Shown: positions 43,900 to 61,370, counted from the first letter of the stretch. The stretch is 64,000 bases of DNA from PALSA-612 sp963755155 (GCA_963755155.1 CAVWIV010000003.1:62001-126000), one strand, 5' to 3'. Numbers and translations: made by a program. Notes: generated from the sequence alone by a model not told the origin.

Positions 43900-45039
43900 C
43901 TACTCGACCGCGTCCTCCGCTGCCACGACCGTCCCCTTGCCCGAGCGCTTTGCCCGGTAGAGCGCCTGGTCGACACGGCTGAACAGCGAGGTGCTGTCGT
44001 CGTCGCGCCCCAGCTCGGCGATCCCCGCTGACACGCGAAGCGTCGGGACGGGGCCGACCGGCTGGCCCTGCACGGCGAGCTGGAGGCGCTGGAACAGGCG
44101 CTGAGCCTCGTCGATCGACGACTCGGGGAGCACGACCGCGAACTCGTCGCCGCCGACGCGGCACGGGAGGTCTGCGCCCCTGACCACCGAGCGCAAGCGC
44201 TGGGCCACCTCCGCGAGGACGGCGTCCCCGCCTAGATGACCGATCTCCTCGTTGATCGCCTTGAAGTCGTCGATGTCGAAGAAGATTAGGGCGAGCGTGC
44301 GGTCGTACCGATGAGCGCGCTTCACCTCGTGGGCGAGCGTCTCGTGGAAGTAGTGGCGGTTGTGCAGCCCGGTTAGCGGATCGCGCACGGAGAGCTCGAA
44401 CAACTCGTGGAAGCGGCGGGCATTCTCGAGAGCCCGGCCGGCCATTGCGGCCAGCTCTTCGATCGCGGCGACCTGTTCCTCGCTGGGCTCGTCCACCGGA
44501 CGCCGCCAGAAAACGCCGAGCGTTCCCACGAGAGCGTCCTCCTCGGCCGTCAGCGGCAGCAGGGCGCCGATCTGGATCGCGTTCGCCGCCGGTGTGCCTT
44601 CCGCCGGAGGGCGGTAGCGAACCGTCATCGCCCGCGGCTTGCCTTCCTGATGCCAGCCGCCGAGCAGCGGCAGCGCTTCCTCCGCCGACAGGTTCATCGC
44701 CTTGACGACCGGGCGCTCGCCCTCCTCGAAGAGTGCCACGGCCGCCGCATCGGCATCCGCAAGCACGGCCGCGCTCTGCAGCACGCGCGTGAGCACCTCG
44801 TCGAGATCCAGCGTCTCGGCGAGGTTGACGAGCTGGCGGGCTCGCCGGAGCTCGTCACGCGCCCGCCGCAGCTCCTCCTCGACCTCCGCCGAGTGGAGCG
44901 TTTCCCGCGACCGGCTCGACTCGGTCGCGGCTCCGCGAGTATCACGTAGGCGATCCTCGCGTGAGCGATAGGCGAGGACGAGCGTTGCCACTGCGATCGT
45001 GAGCGTCAACGCGAGGACGACGACGAGCGCAATCGTCAC
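43900..45039 (-). CDS. Diguanylate cyclase with membrane anchor, GAF and GGDEF domains
   Basis: 379 residues. One N-terminal membrane helix (about 3-24), a helical linker, a GAF-like domain (about 65-215) and a C-terminal GGDEF domain. The active site is intact (GGDEF at 296-300), and an inhibitory I-site RGAD sits at 287-290, five residues before it. It should make cyclic di-GMP from GTP under product feedback. The ligand of the GAF is unknown. GTG start at 45039. Lies between rpsL and rpoC. Confidence 0.92.
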   Translation of the reverse strand: MTIALVVVLALTLTIAVATLVLAYRSREDRLRDTRGAATESSRSRETLHSAEVEEELRRARDELRRARQLVNLAETLDLDEVLTRVLQSAAVLADADAAAVALFEEGERPVVKAMNLSAEEALPLLGGWHQEGKPRAMTVRYRPPAEGTPAANAIQIGALLPLTAEEDALVGTLGVFWRRPVDEPSEEQVAAIEELAAMAGRALENARRFHELFELSVRDPLTGLHNRHYFHETLAHEVKRAHRYDRTLALIFFDIDDFKAINEEIGHLGGDAVLAEVAQRLRSVVRGADLPCRVGGDEFAVVLPESSIDEAQRLFQRLQLAVQGQPVGPVPTLRVSAGIAELGRDDDSTSLFSRVDQALYRAKRSGKGTVVAAEDAVE

Positions 45040-45192
45040 GCGTCGACCCTGCGCTGGAAGCGCACGCTCGTCGTCGGCCCGCCGTCGGGCCTGTCAGCCG
45101 CAGATTGCCTCACCGTCTCCCCGCCTGTCGAAGTCCGGACAACCCTAATTGTTGCCGTGAAAGGCGGCACCCGCCGTCCCCCATGCGAGGGA

Positions 45193-46942
45193 TCAGGCGT
45201 CGAGGGCGAGGAAGGGGAGGAACGTCGCTAGATCGACGGTCGCCGCGCCCGGCAGGACGTCGCCGACACAGAGGGCGCGGCTCAGCGCCCGCGACTGGGC
45301 GCCGACCGACCACGTCTCGACGGCCTGCAGCCGCGCCTGCGCCGTGAGCGCCGCCCGCACCGCCGGCCGCGCAAGCGAGAGCGGAACGGCGCCCAGGGGC
45401 AGCACTTCGTCGAGCGCGGTCACGCGAACGGGCCCGTTCGTGGTCACGAGCGATGCCGAAAGCGCGGTCGGCAGCGTGAGGAGCTGGAGCGGCCCGGGAG
45501 GCACGAGCGTGAAGCCTCGCCGCCGCCCGCCGAGCCACGAAGAAGCGCTGTCGGCCCGCACCTGGCGCACGGGAAGCATCCCGTACAGCGTGTGGTAGAG
45601 CGAAATCTCCGCCCCGGTCGGGGCATCGACGCGTCTCTTCGCGGCGATGTCTTGGCGGCGTAGCTGGTCGGCGATGATCGCTCGGGCGACCTGGAGCGAC
45701 GCGCCCTTCGTCCGTAGCGCCGACAGGTACGCCGCTCGGGAGCCGCGAAACCGCACCGAGACGATCGCCTGCTCGACCGCGAGCACGCGGGCGTCGGCAA
45801 CGGGATGTCCCGGCGTCTCGACGAGTCGCGCGAAGAGCGCGCTCAGCGCGACCTGGGGATCGCCCGTCACGGCCGACAGTGCCTTCACGCCGAGCTTCGA
45901 GATCGACTTGCCGTCGACGCGACAGCGTGTTTCCGGCGGGAGTGCGATCTGCCCTTCGTCGAGCGACGCGTTGAAGCCGGGCCCGGCGGCCGCCGGCCCG
46001 TCGCAAAGTCGCCGGGTCGCGCGCCCAGAGGGAGACGCACGCGGCTTTCGGCTTGTCGGCGTCCGCGCCCGCGATGTTGAACGTCCCCCAGCCCCACGTG
46101 ACGACGCTGCCGATACGCAGCTCGCCGGCCACCTGGCTCGCGGCGAGCGTGACGAGCTTCACGAAGCGAAGCCAGGCGGCGGTCGGCTGCAACCCTTCGC
46201 GCCCGCCCAGGCCGGGGCCTGAGTGGAAGCCGATGACGAGGCCGAGGCGATCCGTAGGGATGCCGGCGGCGATGAGCGGCGCGAGGCCCTGGCGGAACTT
46301 CTGGCGCATCGTTCGACTCGCGAGCACGGCCCCCGTGCGCATGAGCGGCGGCGCAGGGAAGTACACCTCGCGGACGATCTCCGCCACTTGTCCGGCCTGC
46401 TGCCACCAGCCGAGGGCGTCGCCGCCAACGTACGGGCGGGCGGAGATGAGCAGGAGCGGCCGCGCCCCGCGCGCGGAGATGCCCCGCAGGACCTCGAGCA
46501 CGTTCGCGCGGTACTGCGCGTTCGTCGGCGTCCACGGCGTCGTCGCGCCGGCGCTGTTGAGCTCGTTGATGACGATGACGGGCGTCTGGCACTCGGTCGC
46601 CGCGATCGCCTTGTCCACCATCTCGGTGACACCGGCCGAAACGGTGTCCGCGCTGGTCGGCGCCGACGGCGTGCCCGCGACGCGGTTCAGCTTCATCCAC
46701 CAGTACACCGTGTGGGCGCCTCGCGCCCGCAGCTCCCCGGCGTTGACGGTGCCCGAGGTCGCAGCGACCACGCCAGGCCGGCCGAAGACGTCGTTGCGGA
46801 ACGACACCGACCCCTCGGCGTACTCGACCCACAAGGGCCGGACGTCGGGCAGGCCGCAGAGCCCTCCGGGCGCAGCCGGGGACGCCGCGCCGAGGCCCAG
46901 GGACGCGCCCAGCGCGATGAGGAGGACAGCGAGCTTCCTCAT
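45193..46942 (-). CDS. Secreted protein of unknown function, frameshifted
   Basis: About 583 codons after repair. Signal peptide (LAVLLIALGASLGLGAASPA), then about 290 residues with an alpha/beta look (VYWWMKLNR, VIVINELNS, VVTWGWGTF) reminiscent of a TIM-barrel, then about 230 residues with a SurA-like helical segment (RGSRAAYLSALRTKGASLQ). The frame changes at an AAA/TTT run, 46005-46007, by one extra base; length is a multiple of three plus one. No enzyme motif recognised. ATG start with TACCCT 9 nt upstream. Confidence 0.72.
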
Positions 46943-46995
46943 TGGCGCGAAAGGGTACCGAGGGGGCCCGCTGGGAGCCCCCTCAGCGGAATTCT

Positions 46996-51560
<4,565 letters not shown>

Positions 51561-51596
51561 GTGAGCTCTCGCCTTTCGCTAGTGCTGGTCATCGGG

Positions 51597-55190
<3,594 letters not shown>

Positions 55191-55294
55191 CTTGGCGCCT
55201 CCCGTTTAGAGATGGTCGTGATCGCAGGCGAAACTGCCGGACGTCGGCGGAACTCGACAGAATAGCGGAACGAGCCCCTGCCGTGCAAGGCACT

Positions 55295-55320
55295 GAGAGG
55301 GCCCCCAGCGGAGCCCTCTC
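55295..55320 (-). promoter_or_regulatory. Hairpin between rplL and rpoB
   Basis: Perfect 8-bp stem (55295-55302 with 55313-55320), 10-nt loop, 22 nt after the rplL stop and without a T-run. Position matches the attenuator or processing site that separates L7/L12 from rpoB in other bacteria. Confidence 0.5.
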
Positions 55321-55342
55321 CGATTCGGGTGCTACTTCGTCG

Positions 55343-55735
55343 CTACTTGAGCTCGACGGAGGCGCCTGCCTCCTCGAGCTGGCCCTTGACCGAGTCGGCC
55401 TCGTCCTTCGCGACGCCTTCCTTGACGGCGCTCGGCGCGCCGTCGACGAGGTCCTTCGCCTCCTTGAGGCCCAGGCCGGTCACCGCGCGGACGACCTTGA
55501 TCACCTGGATCTTCTTGTCGCCGGCGCCCGTGAGCATGACGTCGAACGCCGTCTGCTCCTCGGCGGCCTCGGCGCCGGCGCCCGGGGCGGCAGCGCCCGG
55601 AGCGGCGACCGCGACCGGAGCTGCGGCGGTGATGCCCCACTCGTCCTCGATCTTCTTCTTGAGCTCGACGAGCTCGAGCACGGACATCTTGCCGAGCTCC
55701 GTGAACACCTTGTCGACTCCTGTGGCAGCAGCCAT
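55343..55735 (-). CDS. rplL: 50S ribosomal protein L7/L12
   Basis: 130 residues. N-terminal dimer region, Ala/Pro/Gly hinge, then the factor-binding KIQVIKVVRAVTGLGLKEAKDLVDG. Stop and start abut the L10 stop (55735/55736). Confidence 0.98.
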   Translation of the reverse strand: MAAATGVDKVFTELGKMSVLELVELKKKIEDEWGITAAAPVAVAAPGAAAPGAGAEAAEEQTAFDVMLTGAGDKKIQVIKVVRAVTGLGLKEAKDLVDGAPSAVKEGVAKDEADSVKGQLEEAGASVELK

Positions 55736-56494
55736 CTACGACTCCTCCTCTTCTCCCTCGGTCGGCTCCTCGGCCGCCTCGGTCGTGGTTTCTTCCTGAG
55801 CCTCTTCCTCAGCCTCGGCGCTCGCCTCGGGGGCGGGCGCTTCCTCTTCGGCCTCGGCGCTCGCCTCGGGGGCGGGCGCTTCCTCTTCGGCCTCGGCGCT
55901 CGCCTCGGGGGCTGGCGCTTCCTCCTCGACCTCGGCGCTCGCCTCGGGGGCGGGCGCTTCTTCTTCGACCTCGCCTCCGAGCTGGTCGATCCGCGCCTGC
56001 AGGAGGCCGTGGAGATCCTGGAGCGGCGCGGCAAACAGCCCGACGATCGCGTACAGCGGCGCGGCAACGGCGCCGAGCACCTGGCCGCGAAGCATGTCGA
56101 GGGGCGGCAGCTTCGCGAGCTCCTCGACCTCCTCGGCGGTCATTTCCCGGCCCTCGAGCAGGCCTCCGCGGACCGCGAGCACCTTCGTCGTGCGGGCCGT
56201 GTCGGCGAGCGCCTTCGCGACCGCGACCGGATCGCCGTCCGTCTCGAGGAAGGCGATCGCCGTCGGGCCGTCGAGCAGCGCGAGCACGGCATCGGCGCCA
56301 GCTGCCTCGGCAGCGCGCCGCGTCAGCGAGTTCTTGACGACGCTGAACCTCGCGCCGTGCTGCAGGAGCTCTCCGCGAAGCGCGTCGATCTCCTTCATCG
56401 TCAGTCCGCGGTAATCGGCGACGATGAGCGTGTCGGTCGCCTGCAGGCGCTCGGTGAGCTCTCCGACGATTCTCTCTTTCTCACTCTTCAGCAT
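55736..56494 (-). CDS. rplJ: 50S ribosomal protein L10 with repetitive acidic tail
   Basis: 252 residues from the ATG at 56494 with GGAG ahead. The L10 core (ERIVGELTERLQATDTLIVADYRG to the L12-binding helix) is about 175. The tail of about 75 residues has a 13-residue repeat EEEAPAPEASAEV/A four times, then a degenerate copy. L10 binds the L12 dimers and, in related bacteria, its own leader. Confidence 0.96.
   Translation of the reverse strand: MLKSEKERIVGELTERLQATDTLIVADYRGLTMKEIDALRGELLQHGARFSVVKNSLTRRAAEAAGADAVLALLDGPTAIAFLETDGDPVAVAKALADTARTTKVLAVRGGLLEGREMTAEEVEELAKLPPLDMLRGQVLGAVAAPLYAIVGLFAAPLQDLHGLLQARIDQLGGEVEEEAPAPEASAEVEEEAPAPEASAEAEEEAPAPEASAEAEEEAPAPEASAEAEEEAQEETTTEAAEEPTEGEEEES
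55812..55967. repeat. 39-bp tandem repeat, four copies, in rplJ
   Basis: Units at 55812, 55851, 55890 and 55929. The first two are identical; the others differ by a few bases. Each encodes one 13-residue acidic repeat in the L10 tail. Confidence 0.95.
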
Positions 56495-56626
56495 CTCGCT
56501 CCTCCAAGAACGATTCGACCCGCGCTGAGGCGGGCCGGAGCGAGCGCGTAGGCGCCACTCTCGACTCACCTCGGCTGGGCTTCTGCGCTTGCGCACTGCC
56601 AGCGGTCTTCGGCGGTCGAATCTGTG
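56495..56626 (-). promoter_or_regulatory. L10 leader (ribosomal protein autoregulation site)
   Basis: 132-nt untranslated gap between rplA and rplJ with several short complementary segments. The minus-strand segment CCGAAGACCGCTGG is like the L10-binding motif of known L10 leaders, where L10(L12) represses its own mRNA. Confidence 0.6.
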
Positions 56627-57355
56627 TCAGCTGCTAACTGTAGCCTCTTCCAGCTCCTCGACGATGCCGCGTGTCTTCGCCGGGTCGATGTGAATGCCCG
56701 GGCCCATCGTCGTCGTAACGGTGATCGTCTCGATGTAGCGGCCCTTCGCGGCGGCGGGCCTCGCCCGGACGATCTCGTCGATGACGGCCGCGTAGTTCTC
56801 GACCAGCCGGCGCAGGTCGAAGCTCTTCTTGCCGATCGAGAGATGGACGTTCGCGCCGCGGTCGGTCCGGTACTCGAGCTTGCCGCCCTTCGTGTCGGAG
56901 ACGGCCTTCGCGATGTCGAAGGTCACCGTGCCAGTCTTCGGGTTCGGCATCTTCCCGCGCGGCCCGAGGATGCGGCCGAGCTTGCCGACGACGCCCATCA
57001 TGTCCGGCGTCGCGATCGCGACGTCGAAGTCGTCGAAGCCGCCCTCGATCTTCGTGGCGAGATCGGCCGCGCCGACAACATCGGCGCCGGCGGTCTCGGC
57101 CTCCTTCGCCTTCTCGCCCTCGGCGAAGACGGCGACGCGAACCTCCTTGCCGCTGCCGTGCGGCAGCATGAGCGTCCCGCGGAGCTGCTCCTCGGCGTGG
57201 CGCACGTTGAGGCCAAGGCGGAAGTGCGCCTCGACCGTCTCGTCGAACTTCGCGTCCTCGAAGCCCTTGATCATCCCGAGCGCCTCGACGGGCGAGTACG
57301 TGCGCTCGCGGTCGATCTGCGCGCGCTCGCTCCGATACTTCTTGCCGTGGCTCAT
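56627..57355 (-). CDS. rplA: 50S ribosomal protein L1
   Basis: 242 residues, core VEAHFRLGLNVRHAEEQLRGT and GRILGPRGKMPNPKTGTV. Normal length. Overlaps L11 by 4 bp. Confidence 0.98.
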   Translation of the reverse strand: MSHGKKYRSERAQIDRERTYSPVEALGMIKGFEDAKFDETVEAHFRLGLNVRHAEEQLRGTLMLPHGSGKEVRVAVFAEGEKAKEAETAGADVVGAADLATKIEGGFDDFDVAIATPDMMGVVGKLGRILGPRGKMPNPKTGTVTFDIAKAVSDTKGGKLEYRTDRGANVHLSIGKKSFDLRRLVENYAAVIDEIVRARPAAAKGRYIETITVTTTMGPGIHIDPAKTRGIVEELEEATVSS

Positions 57356-57789
57356 GAGACGGGCATCCCTTCGACGTCGACGCCCATCGAGCGCGCGGTG
57401 CCGGCGATGACCTTCATCGCCTGCTCGACGTCGCGCGCGTTCAGGTCCTCGAGCTTCGTCTCGGCGATCTGGCGCACCTGCGCCTGCGACAGCCGGCCGA
57501 CCTTCTCCCGGTTCGGCTCGCCCGAGCCCTTGGCGATGCCGAGGGCCTCCTTGATGAGGACGGCCGCGGGCGGCGTTTTTGTGATGAACGTGAACGAGCG
57601 ATCCTCGAAGACGGTGATCTCGGCGGGGATGATGCGCCCGTTCTCGTGCTGCGTCTGGGCGTTGAACGCCTTGCAGAACTCCATGATGTTCACGCCGTGC
57701 TGGCCAAGCGCAGGGCCCACCGGCGGCGCCGGGTTCGCCTGTCCGCCGGGAATCTGCAGCTTGATGAGCGTGAGGATCTTCTTCGCCAT
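57352..57789 (-). CDS. rplK: 50S ribosomal protein L11
   Basis: 145 residues, IKLQIPGGQANPAPPVGPAL, C-terminal GTARSMGVDVEG that binds the 23S GTPase centre. Eight bases after nusG. Confidence 0.98.
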   Translation of the reverse strand: MAKKILTLIKLQIPGGQANPAPPVGPALGQHGVNIMEFCKAFNAQTQHENGRIIPAEITVFEDRSFTFITKTPPAAVLIKEALGIAKGSGEPNREKVGRLSQAQVRQIAETKLEDLNARDVEQAMKVIAGTARSMGVDVEGMPVS

Positions 57790-57797
57790 GACAGTCG

Positions 57798-58328
57798 TCA
57801 GTCGAGCTTCTTGACCTGGTCGAAGCCGAGCTCGACCGGGACCTGGCGCTCGAAGATGTCGACGAGCACCTTGAGCTTCTGCTGCTCGGGATTGACCTCG
57901 ACGATCTCGCCGTCGAAGTCCGAGAGCGGGCCGGAGGTTACCTTCACCGACTCGCCGAGCGTGAACTCGACCGTCGAGCGCGCCCGCTCCGCCGTGGCTG
58001 CGCCCGTGTGCAGCAGGCGATCGACATCACCCTGTTGGAGCGGAACGGGCTTGCCGGCCGGCCCTGCGAACCCCGTCACGCCGGGCGTGTTCTTCACGAC
58101 GCCCCAGCTGTCGTCGTCGAGATTCATGTTCACGAGGACGTACCCGGGGAGAATCCGCTTCTCGATCTGGACCTTCTGCCCTTCCTTCGTCTCGATCACG
58201 TGCTCGGTGGGGACGACGACGCGGCGGAAGCGCGGGCGCTGCCCCATGGAGTCGATGCGGTGCTCGAGGTTGGCCTTGACCTTCTTCTCGTGGCCGGAGT
58301 ACGTGTTGATGACGTACCAGCGGAACAT
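57798..58328 (-). CDS. nusG: Transcription antitermination factor NusG
   Basis: 176 residues: NGN domain (MFRWYVINTYSGHEKKVKANLEHR) and C-terminal KOW (GESVKVTSGPLSDFDGEIVEV). No N-terminal extension. Start overlaps the secE stop. Confidence 0.97.
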   Translation of the reverse strand: MFRWYVINTYSGHEKKVKANLEHRIDSMGQRPRFRRVVVPTEHVIETKEGQKVQIEKRILPGYVLVNMNLDDDSWGVVKNTPGVTGFAGPAGKPVPLQQGDVDRLLHTGAATAERARSTVEFTLGESVKVTSGPLSDFDGEIVEVNPEQQKLKVLVDIFERQVPVELGFDQVKKLD

Positions 58329-58660
58329 CAGCGGAGGAAGATGTCCTGGACGAGGTTCCTGAACACGATGTCAGCCATCCAGATGTACGTGCCGACGATG
58401 ATGCAGGCGATGATGACGACGAGCGTGCCCTGCATGACGTGCGACTGGGTCGGCCACTCGACTTTCCTGAGCTCGCCCCACGACTCGGCGACGAACCTCT
58501 TCGAGCCCCGATCCTCCCGCTTGCGCGATCCCGTCTGGGTCTTCGCCGGGGCCGCCGCCGGGCGCACCTGCGCCGCGCGCGAGGTCGCGCCGGCCTGGCC
58601 GGCCGATTCGGCCTGAGCCTGGCGGCGCGCACGCCGCTGCGATCGCGTCATCTTGGCCAT
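58328..58660 (-). CDS. secE: Protein translocase subunit SecE
   Basis: 110 residues. One membrane helix (VVIIACIIVGTYIWMADIVF) after the conserved amphipathic ESWGELRKVEWPT. The first 50 residues are Ala/Gln/Arg-rich and unlike other SecE. Confidence 0.95.
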   Translation of the reverse strand: MAKMTRSQRRARRQAQAESAGQAGATSRAAQVRPAAAPAKTQTGSRKREDRGSKRFVAESWGELRKVEWPTQSHVMQGTLVVIIACIIVGTYIWMADIVFRNLVQDIFLR

Positions 58661-58669
58661 CGTCTCGCG

Positions 58670-58831
58670 CTATCTCGTCTCGCGGTGGGGCGTGTGCTTG
58701 CCGCACCAGCGGCAGTACTTCGAGAACTCGACCCGGTCCGGCGAGTTCCGCTTGGACTTCTGTGTCTGGTAGTTACGCCGCCTGCACTCTGTGCAGGCAA
58801 GCGTGATTGCGACTCTCACTCCGGTTGCCAT
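58670..58831 (-). CDS. rpmG: 50S ribosomal protein L33, zinc form
   Basis: 53 residues with two CxxC pairs (ACTEC and YCRWCGKH). Ends TPHRETR, usual for L33. Nine bases before secE, after tRNA-Met. Confidence 0.96.
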   Translation of the reverse strand: MATGVRVAITLACTECRRRNYQTQKSKRNSPDRVEFSKYCRWCGKHTPHRETR

Positions 58832-58856
58832 GTCTCTCCGTACGTATGCAGGACGA

Positions 58857-58930
58857 TAGCGGCGGCAGGACTCGAACCTGCGACACGCGGATTATGATTC
58901 CGCTGCTCTAACCAACTGAGCTACGCCGCC
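58857..58930 (-). tRNA. tRNA-Met(CAT)
   Basis: Cloverleaf on the minus strand with anticodon loop ATCATAA and T-arm GTTCGAGT. The first acceptor pair is G1-U72. Elongator Met is favoured by its position before rpmG; an Ile2 (lysidine) tRNA is not fully excluded. Confidence 0.93.
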
Positions 58931-58954
58931 CCGCTCGCGGGAGTGTAGCAACGA

Positions 58955-59323
58955 CTAGCAGGCGCCCCGGCGGAGGTCGCCCGCCGGCGCCAAGAGGTGC
59001 CACGTGCGGCCACGAACAGTCGTCTCGAGACAGTACGTCCCCTTGTCCACCGACATCACCCGGTAGTCCGCTGCGGCCAGTCGAGAGTCCTCGCGCCCGA
59101 GGGCAGAGGGAGTCATGCCTGCGTACGACCCGTGGTCGGCGCGGTACTCCTCTGCGGCATCGCCTGCCTGGCGAAGCTGCGTCCGCGCGGTCGAGTCGCT
59201 GCCGCGATCGCGGATGGTGACGTACGACGGCACGGCGATCGCAACAAGGATCGCCGTCATCACGGCGAGGACGAATACCTCCACGGACGTGATCGCGCCA
59301 CCCTGACCCTGGTCGAAGTTCAC
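58955..59323 (-). CDS. Type IV pilin-like protein
   Basis: About 122 residues from a GTG at 59323 (TTG one codon earlier is also possible). A short leader ending in Gly-Gly is followed by AITSVEVFVLAVMTAILVAIAVPSYVT cut in two, a hydrophobic helix with Glu near its start as in prepilins. A globular part follows with two Cys (GTYCLETT and RRGAC at the end) that may form a disulfide. The peptidase for it lies directly upstream. Upstream gene spacing 34 bp. Confidence 0.7.
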   Translation of the reverse strand: MNFDQGQGGAITSVEVFVLAVMTAILVAIAVPSYVTIRDRGSDSTARTQLRQAGDAAEEYRADHGSYAGMTPSALGREDSRLAAADYRVMSVDKGTYCLETTVRGRTWHLLAPAGDLRRGAC

Positions 59324-59357
59324 CAATGCCGGATCGGCGATGTTTCTCCCGGAAGCG

Positions 59358-59933
59358 TCACCCGAACGAGGGAGCGAAGAGCACGACCACCGATCCCAGT
59401 GCGAGAAACGGGCCGAACGGGATGCCCATCGTCCTCCCGGCACGACCATGACGCACGAGCAGCGCGATCGCCGGGATCACCGCCAGCAGCATCGCCAGCA
59501 TGAGCGCGGGCAGAACGCCGCGGCCGAGCGCCGCGCCCATGAGGAACGCCAGCTTCACGTCGCCCATGCCCATGCCTGCCGGGTAGACCAGCGCGACGGC
59601 GAGCAGGCCGCCGCCTGCGGCCAGGGCGGCGAGCGCCCACTCCGGGCTGCCGTCAGAGGCAGTCATAAGCGCGAGAACGAGGACGGTGGCCGGCAGGACC
59701 ACGCGGTTCGGGATCAGCCGGTAGTCGAGGTCCGCAGCGGTGACGACCGCGAGGGCGAGGCAGAACACCGCCGCTGCGACGCCTTCGAGCGTCGGCCCGA
59801 ACACGCCGAGGCTGGCCACCGCGAGCCCGGCCCCAACGAGCGCGAGCAGCCGGTAGCCCCATGAGGGCAGGCGGCGAGGCTCGTCCTTAACGGACGGCAG
59901 GGCGTAGCCGACGACGGCAGCGAGAACGGCCAT
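59358..59933 (-). CDS. Prepilin peptidase (A24 aspartic protease)
   Basis: 191 residues, about six membrane helices. The two catalytic Asp lie in AADLDYRLIPNRV and GMGMGDVKLAF. There is no N-terminal methylase/zinc domain, as in the short TadV or archaeal-type peptidases. It should process the adjacent pilin-like protein. Confidence 0.9.
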   Translation of the reverse strand: MAVLAAVVGYALPSVKDEPRRLPSWGYRLLALVGAGLAVASLGVFGPTLEGVAAAVFCLALAVVTAADLDYRLIPNRVVLPATVLVLALMTASDGSPEWALAALAAGGGLLAVALVYPAGMGMGDVKLAFLMGAALGRGVLPALMLAMLLAVIPAIALLVRHGRAGRTMGIPFGPFLALGSVVVLFAPSFG

Positions 59934-59965
59934 CGCTCACGTTCTCGGCAGGAGAGGGCTCGCGG

Positions 59966-61153
59966 TTAAGCGGGGAGCGGCTCGAGACGGTACGAGCGGC
60001 CGGGATCTCCCGCCCGCTTGGCAAGCGCCTCGATCGCCTTCAGCGGCACGCGCGTGAGGCCACGAGCCTCGGACGGTGCGCCGATCTCCCCGCGCACCAT
60101 TCGCTCCATGACGCGCCACGCGAGCGGGACCCGCCCGAGCACGAACGTCGCACGTGGATAGCGGTCGAGCGCGATCTTCGCGCCCCACGAGGCCGACGCC
60201 AGGGCACCGAAGGCCTTCGCGAGCTCATGGGTGTAGCCGTCGAGCGACGCCGATCGCCCAGCCAGGAGATCGAGCACGGCGCCCGAGGCCAGCCGCGCGC
60301 TCACGAATGCCTCGTACATCCCGTCTCCCGACAGCGGGTCGACGAGACCCGCGGCGTCGCCGACGAGCAGCGCGCGGCCCCTGGCGGCGACCGCGCCCGC
60401 CCGGCGCAGCGGTAGCCGATGGCCGCGTATGGCCTGGACGGCTGTAGCCGCGATGCCGTGCTGCCGGCAGAGCTCCACGAGATGGCCTCGCAGAGAGGGG
60501 CCTTCGCGCTCCCAGCCGCCCACGCCGACGTTCACGTGGTCACCCTTCGGGAATACCCAGCCGTAGCCCCCGGGGATCGTGCCGAGCTCGAGGACGGCGC
60601 GGCTCCGATACCGGCTCTCGCCCACCACCTCGAGCGGCACGTTGCCCTCGAGCGCGACAGCGAGCACGTAGTCGTCGCCGAGCCCGAGCCCGTGGCGAAC
60701 CTTTCCGTTGACCCCGTCCGCGCCGACGAGCGCGCCGCCCTCGACCCGCCGGCCGTCGACGCGCAGGGAGACGCCGGTCTCGCCGGCCTCGACGTCCGTC
60801 ACCTTCACGCCGTCACGAACGTCCGCGCCGGCGGCGACGGCCTGCTCGAGCAGATGCTGGTCGAGGCGGATGCGCTGCGTCATCTCGATCAACGGCCCCT
60901 GGCCGTACCGTTCGAAGCGCATCCCGTAGCCGAGGCGAAAGCCGATGCGGTCGACGACGTGCTCGACCACCGCGCCGACGGAGACCGGCAGCTCGCGGAC
61001 AGCGCGCGTCGTCAGCCCGCCGCCGCACGGCTTGTCCCGCGGGAAGCGTGCCTTGTCGACGACGAGCACCCGCGCTCCTGCGCGGGCCAGATGGACGGCT
61101 GTTACCGAGCCCGCAGGCCCGGCGCCGACGACGATCGCGTCGAAGCGTTCCAC
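59966..61153 (-). CDS. Geranylgeranyl reductase family FAD-dependent oxidoreductase
   Basis: 395 residues. N-terminal FAD site IVVGAGPAGSVTAVHLARAG, the RFPRDKPCGGGLTT loop typical of the GGR family, and the second FAD motif LLVGDAAGLVDPLSGDGMYEA. These enzymes saturate isoprenoid double bonds, e.g. on menaquinone or lipids. Which one here is unclear. GGR and the futalosine protein could both serve menaquinone, but they are 50 kb apart. Confidence 0.87.
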   Translation of the reverse strand: MERFDAIVVGAGPAGSVTAVHLARAGARVLVVDKARFPRDKPCGGGLTTRAVRELPVSVGAVVEHVVDRIGFRLGYGMRFERYGQGPLIEMTQRIRLDQHLLEQAVAAGADVRDGVKVTDVEAGETGVSLRVDGRRVEGGALVGADGVNGKVRHGLGLGDDYVLAVALEGNVPLEVVGESRYRSRAVLELGTIPGGYGWVFPKGDHVNVGVGGWEREGPSLRGHLVELCRQHGIAATAVQAIRGHRLPLRRAGAVAARGRALLVGDAAGLVDPLSGDGMYEAFVSARLASGAVLDLLAGRSASLDGYTHELAKAFGALASASWGAKIALDRYPRATFVLGRVPLAWRVMERMVRGEIGAPSEARGLTRVPLKAIEALAKRAGDPGRSYRLEPLPA

Positions 61154-61178
61154 GCCAAGGATCGTAGACCAGCGCGGC

Positions 61179-61184
61179 TAGACT
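61179..61184 (+). promoter_or_regulatory. -10 box (TAGACT) of tRNA-Tyr
   Basis: TAGACT ends 9 nt before the tRNA. The same GGCTAGACT sequence stands before tRNA-Thr at 62862. Confidence 0.6.
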
Positions 61185-61193
61185 TTTCTCTTC

Positions 61194-61275
61194 GGGGGTG
61201 TGCCCGAGCGGCCAAAGGGAGCGGTCTGTAAAACCGCCGGCTCAGCCTACGGAGGTTCGAATCCTCCCGCCCCCA
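61194..61275 (+). tRNA. tRNA-Tyr(GTA)
   Basis: 82-nt class II tRNA with a long variable arm, anticodon GTA, GGTTCGAATCC T-arm, discriminator A. CCA is not encoded. Confidence 0.95.
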
Positions 61276-61370
61276 CCTCGCTTGATGTGTCACAAGTACA
61301 ACGGATGTCCCGTCTGTCCGTAGCCGGGTGAGATGCGGCCGGAGCAGGCCGCCGACGAAGGAGTCGTGAG

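Noticed and set aside
55812..55967. CRISPR-like array
   Set aside because: The repeats are directly adjacent 39-bp units in frame within rplJ, without spacers.
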